Of a stretch of DNA of 12,201 nt, positions 8,403 through 12,201 are shown one piece after another. The translations under genes and the position numbers were made by a program. Positions within the stretch are counted from its first letter, which is position 1, and each line of letters starts with the position of its first letter. The stretch comes from Verrucomicrobiales bacterium (lineage in GTDB: Bacteria; Verrucomicrobiota; Verrucomicrobiia; Limisphaerales; SXQI01): contig JAQGOX010000899.1 of the NCBI GenBank assembly GCA_028293365.1, positions 1 to 12,201 of the forward strand. The letters are read 5' to 3'. The notes under the pieces were generated by a model. The model made no database searches, had not been told where the DNA came from, and was given only the letters and a program-made list of their open reading frames with translations.

Positions 8403-10723
8403 ATGAAATTATTGGGAAGCCGATTGATCGAGTCGATGGCCGCTTGAAAGTTACCGGGGGAGCGCGCTACGCCGCCGAATTTCAATTGCCCAACATGGCG
8501 TATGCCTACCTTGTGCAAAGTACGATTGCGAAGGGGCGGATTCGTTCAATGGACGTGTCCAAAGCTGTAGCGGTTTCGGGAGTGCTGGCTGTTCTAACTC
8601 ACGAAAATGCCCCACGGCTGAAAACGCCGCCGGAAGATAAGTCGTTTGAATCGAAGCTTGGCGAAAAAGACCTTTTACCGTTGCAACGCGATCAGATTTA
8701 TTATGATGGTCAACACATCGCGGTGATCGTGGCTGATACATTTGAGAGAGCCCGCGATGCGGCGAGCTTGATCAAAGTCGAATATGATCCAGAAAATGCG
8801 GTGTTTCAGATGGAGCAGGCCCTTTCTCAAGCTTACGAAGCTAAAGAAAGTTTTGGAAGAAAAGCGCAGTCAAGGCGAGGCGACCCGGACGCTGGCTTCG
8901 CCGCCGCTTCAATTAAATGCGAGGAAACATATATCACCCCAATCGAACACCATAATGCAATGGAGCCTCATGCCACCATTGCAAACTGGAATGGCGACGA
9001 ACTGACCGTATATGATTCCACCCAATGGGTGCTTGGCACGCGAAAATCGATCGCTGACCTGCTCGGCATTTCCGCGGAAAATGTGCGGGTCATTTCTCCG
9101 TTTGTTGGTGGCGGATTCGGTTCGAAGGGGTTCATGTGGGCTCATCCCGTCATCGCTGCAATGGCGGCAAAAACGGTGGGACGCCCCGTTAAGCTGGTCC
9201 TGACGCGACAGCAGATGTTCAGTGCCACGGGACACCGACCGCGAACGATACAAAAGATTGGATTGGGAGCAACCCGGGAAGGGAAATTTACGGTGGTTAG
9301 CCATCGAACCACGACACAAACATCCGTGGTGGAGGAGTTTCTCGAACCGTCCGGGATGTCCACCCGAGTGTTGTACGATTCTCCCGCTATGGAAGTTAAG
9401 CACCTTCTGGTGCGCCTGAACACCGGCACGCCTTGTCCAATGAGAGCGCCTGGTGAGGCATCCGGGACGTTTGCTGTGGAATCGGCACTTGATGAATTGT
9501 CTTACAAACTAAAGATCGATCCGATTCAATTGCGCTTGCTCAACTACGCCGATAAAAATCCACAGACGAATCAACCGTGGTCGGGTAAAAATCTAAAGCA
9601 ATGTTACGAGCGAGGCGCTGCGGCGATAAATTGGGCTCAAAGGAACCCGGAGCCGCGTTCGATGCGGGAGGGGCGATTTCTCGCAGGTTACGGGATGGCT
9701 ACTGCCACCTATCCAGGGAATCGGTCGGCTGCTTCGGCGAAAGTGCAGGTTCTTAGAGATGGAAGCGTCATCGCATCCAGTTGCACTCAGGATATCGGAA
9801 CAGGGACCTACACCATCATGACGCAGATTGTTTCCGAGGCTCTCGGAATTCCGGTTGCACGAATTGAATTTAAATTGGGTGATTCAAAGCTCCCGAAAGG
9901 TCCGGTTTCGGGCGGCTCGCAGACAGCCGCAAGCGTTGGTCCTGCCGTTCAGGCGGCGGCTTTGAGTGCGAGAAGCAAAGTGGTAAAACTGGCAATCGCC
10001 GATAAGGATTCGCCACTTCACGGTCGTAAAGAGGACGAAATCGTTTCTAAAAATGACCGACTCTTTCTGGCAGACGACACCAGCAAAGGCGAAACATACG
10101 CAACGATATTAGGCCGGAGCCAGGTCCCGTTTATAGAAGCCGAATGCCAGACCAGGGTTTCAACGCGGGAAAAATCCGGGGATGAAAATACCGGGACAAA
10201 GAAGAATGAGGCGGGTGCGAAAGAAAGCGGCGGAGGCTGTTTCGCGGCGACGAGCGACGAAAACGTGGATCGCGAACAATACTCCTTCCACTCCTTCGGA
10301 GCGCAGTTTGCCAAGGTTCAGGTTGATCCGCTGCTCGGCATGGTGCGTGTGGTCAAATGGGTAAGTGTAATGGATATAGGCCGCGTCTTAAATCTAAAGA
10401 CCGCTCGAAACCAGGTTTGCGGGGGGGTCATTATGGGTTTGGGGATGGCCTTGATGGAAGAAACAGTGCTGGATCCCAATCGTGGACGAATCGTGACACG
10501 CGATCTGGCCAATTACCACGTTCCGGTGCATGCCGATATTCCGGATATTGATGTGCAGTTTATTGATAATCCTGATCCATTTATTAATCCTTTTGGTGGT
10601 CGAGGGGTGGGGGAGATTGGCATTACTGGCGCGCCCGCAGCGATCGCCAACGCCGTCTATCACGCAACGGGAATTCGGATCCGCGAATTGCCAATCACGC
10701 CCGATAAGCTAATATCGGCCTGA
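8399..10723 (+). CDS. paoC: Molybdopterin-binding catalytic subunit of aldehyde oxidoreductase (PaoC/YagR-like)
   Basis: Large xanthine-oxidase-family subunit that binds the molybdenum cofactor and oxidises the substrate, probably an aldehyde. It is 774 residues, about 40 longer than E. coli PaoC. It starts with GTG at 8399, overlapping the paoB stop (GTGA), with GGAGG at 8388-8392 six bases upstream. The N-terminal a/b hammerhead domain begins IGKPIDRVDGRLKVTGGARY. Cofactor-binding blocks are SPFVGGGFGSKGF (about 233-245), MRAPGEASG (about 348-356), QDIGTGTYTIMTQI (about 464-477) and GPVSGGSQTAAS (about 501-512). The catalytic glutamate is Glu739 in GRGVGEIGITGAP. All key residues are present, so the enzyme should be active. 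A hydrophilic, low-complexity insert at about residues 588-627 accounts for most of the extra length. There is no signal peptide. The substrate range cannot be predicted from sequence; E. coli PaoABC favours aromatic aldehydes. Confidence 0.94.
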   Translation: MNEIIGKPIDRVDGRLKVTGGARYAAEFQLPNMAYAYLVQSTIAKGRIRSMDVSKAVAVSGVLAVLTHENAPRLKTPPEDKSFESKLGEKDLLPLQRDQIYYDGQHIAVIVADTFERARDAASLIKVEYDPENAVFQMEQALSQAYEAKESFGRKAQSRRGDPDAGFAAASIKCEETYITPIEHHNAMEPHATIANWNGDELTVYDSTQWVLGTRKSIADLLGISAENVRVISPFVGGGFGSKGFMWAHPVIAAMAAKTVGRPVKLVLTRQQMFSATGHRPRTIQKIGLGATREGKFTVVSHRTTTQTSVVEEFLEPSGMSTRVLYDSPAMEVKHLLVRLNTGTPCPMRAPGEASGTFAVESALDELSYKLKIDPIQLRLLNYADKNPQTNQPWSGKNLKQCYERGAAAINWAQRNPEPRSMREGRFLAGYGMATATYPGNRSAASAKVQVLRDGSVIASSCTQDIGTGTYTIMTQIVSEALGIPVARIEFKLGDSKLPKGPVSGGSQTAASVGPAVQAAALSARSKVVKLAIADKDSPLHGRKEDEIVSKNDRLFLADDTSKGETYATILGRSQVPFIEAECQTRVSTREKSGDENTGTKKNEAGAKESGGGCFAATSDENVDREQYSFHSFGAQFAKVQVDPLLGMVRVVKWVSVMDIGRVLNLKTARNQVCGGVIMGLGMALMEETVLDPNRGRIVTRDLANYHVPVHADIPDIDVQFIDNPDPFINPFGGRGVGEIGITGAPAAIANAVYHATGIRIRELPITPDKLISA

Positions 10724-10733
10724 CCGCTGAGGA

Positions 10734-10769
10734 CACCGGCCGTCCGCGAAGTCCTTACGTTCTCCGGTG
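10734..10769. repeat. Inverted repeat in the paoC-xdhC spacer
   Basis: CACCGG (10734-10739) and CCGGTG (10764-10769) are perfect complements, 24 bases apart, filling most of the 56-bp spacer. A competing pair, GGAC (10731-10734) with GTCC (10742-10745), could form instead. No T run follows, so this is not a terminator. It may be an mRNA structure separating the enzyme genes from the maturation genes, or chance. Confidence 0.25.
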
Positions 10770-10779
10770 CAAAGAATTT

Positions 10780-11964
10780 ATGAAAGAACTAGCCGAGATT
10801 ATTTCCCGCGCCCGTCAACATCCGGACGCGGGGGCGCTGGCAACGATAGTTCAGACCGAAGGATCCAGCTATCGCCGGCCAGGCGCGCGAATGCTCATCC
10901 TCCCAAATGGCGAGACTGTCGGCTCTATAAGCGGTGGGTGTCTCGAACAGGATATCATTGCGCACGCAGGATCTGTCATCTCGAATGGAGAGCCTCGGGT
11001 GTTAAGCTACGATACCAGCACTGAGGAGGATTTAGTTTTTGGCGTGGGGCTCGGCTGCAAAGGGGTCGTTCACGTTCTGGTGGAAGCACTCTCTCCCGCT
11101 GGTACGCAAGTGCGAAGCTGTGCGCTCCTGCTTCGGTTCGTCGAGGAGTTGCTCGACGAGAGGCGATCCGGTGTTGTTGCAACGGTTTTCGCGGTTCAGG
11201 GGGAAACCGGTATCGAAATCGGATCGCGCATGATGGTGAGAGAAGATGGGAAGGTTTTGACTGCGTTTCAAGATGCAGAACTTGCAAAAAATATTCTCGA
11301 GAGCTCCAAAGAGATTTTAGTGAAGCGTCGATCTCGAGTAAATCAATTTGAAACTGGCAGCGGAAGAATCGAAATCCTCCTGGAAATTGTGGAATCTCCG
11401 ATTCCTTTGGTGATATTCGGTGCGGGTTTCGATGCAATTTCTTTGGTCCGTTTAGCCAAAGAGATTGGTTTTCATGTGTCGGTGGCAGATGCGAGGTCCG
11501 CGTATGCGACCCGGGAGCGATTTCCCCAGGCGGATCACGTCTCAGTGGTTCGACCGGGGGCGATTCGGGAGGATATCGATCTAACCGACCGGACGGCCGC
11601 TGTGATAATGTCCCACAACTACGCTCTGGATCGGGCTTTTATGAATGCTTTATTGCCGCTCCCGCTGCGTTATCTCGGCATGATGGGACCGAAAAAGCGC
11701 GCTGAAAAAATGTTCCAGGAATCGCGGGACGAAGGTTTGGATTTTGAGCCGAAGCAAAAACAGCGTCTGCACAACCCCATAGGCCTGGATATTGGTGCGG
11801 AAAGCCCTGAAGAAATTGCACTTTCGGTTCTTGCCGAAATTCAAGCGGTAACGGCCGGGTATGCCGGGGGTTTGCTCTGCGAAAAAAAGAGTTCGATTCA
11901 CACGGCTCGAAACGGTGCGCAACGATTCGAGCCGCCTGGCGTCGTCTCGACTGTCGCAAAATAA
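10780..11964 (+). CDS. XdhC/CoxI-family molybdenum cofactor insertion protein (PaoD-like)
   Basis: Maturation factor for molybdenum hydroxylases: family members bind the mature cofactor, protect it, often hand it over for sulfuration, and insert it into the catalytic subunit. It is not part of the final enzyme. The 394-residue protein has the XdhC_CoxI domain at the N-terminus, with EGSSYRRPGARMLIL (about 27-41) and GSISGGCLEQDI (about 48-59, Cys54), then GLGCKGVVHVLVE (about 90-102). The C-terminal Rossmann domain has PLVIFGAGFDAISLVRLAKE (about 209-228), VADARSAYATRERFP, VIMSHNYALDRA (about 275-286), YLGMMGPKKRAEKM (about 298-311) and LHNPIGLDIGAESPEEIALS. E. coli PaoD is shorter (about 320 aa as I recall). 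The ATG at 10780 has only a poor ribosome binding site, which fits low expression of a chaperone relative to its enzyme. The position directly after the enzyme genes points to a partner role for this PaoABC. Confidence 0.92.
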   Translation: MKELAEIISRARQHPDAGALATIVQTEGSSYRRPGARMLILPNGETVGSISGGCLEQDIIAHAGSVISNGEPRVLSYDTSTEEDLVFGVGLGCKGVVHVLVEALSPAGTQVRSCALLLRFVEELLDERRSGVVATVFAVQGETGIEIGSRMMVREDGKVLTAFQDAELAKNILESSKEILVKRRSRVNQFETGSGRIEILLEIVESPIPLVIFGAGFDAISLVRLAKEIGFHVSVADARSAYATRERFPQADHVSVVRPGAIREDIDLTDRTAAVIMSHNYALDRAFMNALLPLPLRYLGMMGPKKRAEKMFQESRDEGLDFEPKQKQRLHNPIGLDIGAESPEEIALSVLAEIQAVTAGYAGGLLCEKKSSIHTARNGAQRFEPPGVVSTVAK

Positions 11965-11968
11965 AAGT

Positions 11969-12201
11969 GTGAGCCAGATTGGGTTAGTGATTCTCGCAGC
12001 CGGTGGGTCTGTTCGCCTTGGGTCGCCCAAACAATTGTTGCAATTTGAAGGGCGCACTTTGTTGCGCCGAGCAGCAGAAACCGCGCTGGCATCGGCGTGC
12101 AAACCGATCGTCGTAGTGCTGGGAGATCGGGTGGAGTTGCTCGAAGCTCAGTTGCGCGATCTTCCAGTTCGGGTTGCGCGGAATCCAAATTGGGCTTCAG
12201 G
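11969..12201 (+). CDS. Molybdenum cofactor nucleotidyltransferase, MocA/MobA-like (3' end missing)
   Basis: Enzyme expected to attach CMP (MocA) or GMP (MobA) to molybdopterin. Only the first 77 codons are in the window. I chose GTG 11969, 5 bp after the xdhC stop, because translation then begins VSQIGLVILAAGGSVRLGSPKQLL, which puts the nucleotide-binding loop LAAGGSVRLGSPK at about residues 9-21, the usual place. A second in-frame GTG at 11915 would overlap xdhC and add an untypical leader. No clear ribosome binding site is seen, so coupling to xdhC is likely. After the loop come RTLLRRAAETAL and a beta strand IVVVLGD, as expected for the NTP-transferase fold. PaoABC-type enzymes use the cytosine dinucleotide cofactor, and MocA genes are commonly beside xdhC, so MocA is the better guess than MobA; the specificity region is mostly outside the window. 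Confidence 0.85.
   Translation, partial: MSQIGLVILAAGGSVRLGSPKQLLQFEGRTLLRRAAETALASACKPIVVVLGDRVELLEAQLRDLPVRVARNPNWAS

Overview
The window looks like chromosomal DNA from a Gram-negative, probably environmental bacterium. It encodes an outer-membrane lipoprotein efflux channel, an RND pump and a Tat-exported enzyme, all of which need a double membrane. Base composition is moderately GC-rich and even throughout. I see no transposase, integrase, tRNA or phage gene. The phylum cannot be settled by eye; Verrucomicrobia or Acidobacteria would fit.

Layout, with every gene on the + strand. (1) Positions 1-5295 hold a tripartite multidrug efflux operon. It consists of the 3' part of a periplasmic adaptor (AcrA/MexA type), a complete inner-membrane RND transporter (AcrB/MexB type, proton-relay residues intact), and an outer-membrane channel lipoprotein (OprM/NodT type) that overlaps the pump gene by 4 bp. 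(2) Positions 5364-6242 hold a separate DMT/EamA-type membrane transporter of unknown substrate. (3) Positions 6243-6760 form the only long gap. It holds a weak hairpin with a short T run, a doubtful 45-codon ORF, a strong intrinsic terminator, and inverted repeats just ahead of the next operon. (4) Positions 6761-12201 hold a molybdenum-hydroxylase operon closely resembling E. coli paoABCD (yagTSRQ): a Tat-exported 2Fe-2S subunit, an FAD subunit with a four-cysteine segment expected to hold a 4Fe-4S cluster, and a molybdopterin catalytic subunit. An XdhC/PaoD-type maturation factor and the start of a MocA-type molybdenum cofactor nucleotidyltransferase follow, the latter cut by the window end.

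The second operon is a self-contained unit: the last gene would make the dinucleotide form of the cofactor, the XdhC-like protein would handle it and load it into the catalytic subunit, and the assembled heterotrimer would be exported through Tat on the signal peptide of the small subunit. In E. coli this enzyme oxidises (mainly aromatic) aldehydes in the periplasm. A link to the neighbouring efflux pump in handling toxic aromatics is possible but rests only on proximity. No new system is evident. The points worth a second look are the hydrophilic insert in the molybdenum subunit and the structured region upstream of the operon.
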